From Telmatactis stephensoni (taxonomy: Eukaryota > Cnidaria > Anthozoa > Actiniaria > Isophelliidae): 64,000 bases of DNA. The notes under the pieces were generated by a model. The model saw only the letters and a list, made by a program, of their open reading frames with translations. It did not search any database and had not been told where the DNA came from. Both the position numbers and the translations under genes were made by a program. The stretch spans positions 124,001 through 188,000 of the forward strand of contig JALIZF010001825.1 of NCBI GenBank assembly GCA_029948255.1, written 5' to 3'. Positions 63,845 to 64,000 of the stretch are shown piece after piece; the first letter of the stretch is position 1; each line of letters starts with the position of its first letter.

Positions 63845-64000
63845 TACTTAGATAAATGTTTTGATGTTGATGATGAAAGATATATGAGACCGAAATTAAA
63901 GCCCTTCAACCAACAGGGACCGCGGAGACGGGAGGCTGGGGGGAGGGGAGAGGAGGGAGGGAGGAGGGGGGAGGGGGGCTAAGCCCCTCGACTTTCCGCG
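63845..64000. other. Window end, G-rich tract
   Basis: Ends in a G-rich GGGAGG repeat from about 63930. No gene seen. Confidence 0.5.

Overview
The window is animal nuclear DNA, AT-rich and intron-dense, and it reads as an anthozoan cnidarian such as a stony coral. The evidence is orthologues of animal ciliary and ER genes, a secreted protein with ShK-type cysteine domains, tRNA-derived SINEs, a Penelope-like fragment and a very dense load of small inverted-repeat transposons. Species was not determined. All gene models were built by hand from ORFs, GT/AG splice sites and phase bookkeeping. Ortholog names rest on remembered family sequence, not on a search.

Layout. Positions 1-4.5 kb hold a broken piggyBac transposase interrupted by a 1.8 kb foldback element, then a second inverted-repeat pair. 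CCDC150 (+, 27 exons, about 1140 aa coiled coil) runs 4781-21140. ARMC3 (-, 26 exons, about 829 aa, armadillo repeats plus a C-terminal EDR1/CTR1/ARMC3-type domain) runs 36839-21913, tail to tail with CCDC150. SELENOK (+, 7 exons, 93 aa, Sec codon at 39394) lies head to head with ARMC3 across 254 bp and has a good SECIS hairpin in its 3' UTR. An unrecognised gene at 41907-45144 (+, 7 exons, 400 aa) carries four exon-encoded copies of a 19-residue motif ending LFGAK. A secreted protein with two ShK-like regions and a discoidin (F5/8C) domain runs 53627-49030 (-). A small two-coding-exon secreted protein sits at 61573-62928 (+). The remainder is intron or intergenic DNA filled with MITEs, foldbacks, minisatellites and microsatellites, many with exact target-site duplications.

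Genes together. CCDC150 and ARMC3 both have a 14-bp match to the RFX X-box consensus about 130-150 bp upstream of the ATG, consistent with a shared ciliary or sperm-flagellar programme (inference). SELENOK is an ER-membrane housekeeping protein that probably shares a bidirectional promoter with ARMC3. The two secreted proteins are unrelated to each other.

Most unusual items: a tandem array in ARMC3 in which 57 nt of exon plus 52 nt of intron is repeated seven extra times, each copy keeping frame and potential splice sites; the LFGAK-repeat gene; and a 14-bp motif (CACAGGAAGCCCAA and variants) found ten times that no annotated feature explains.
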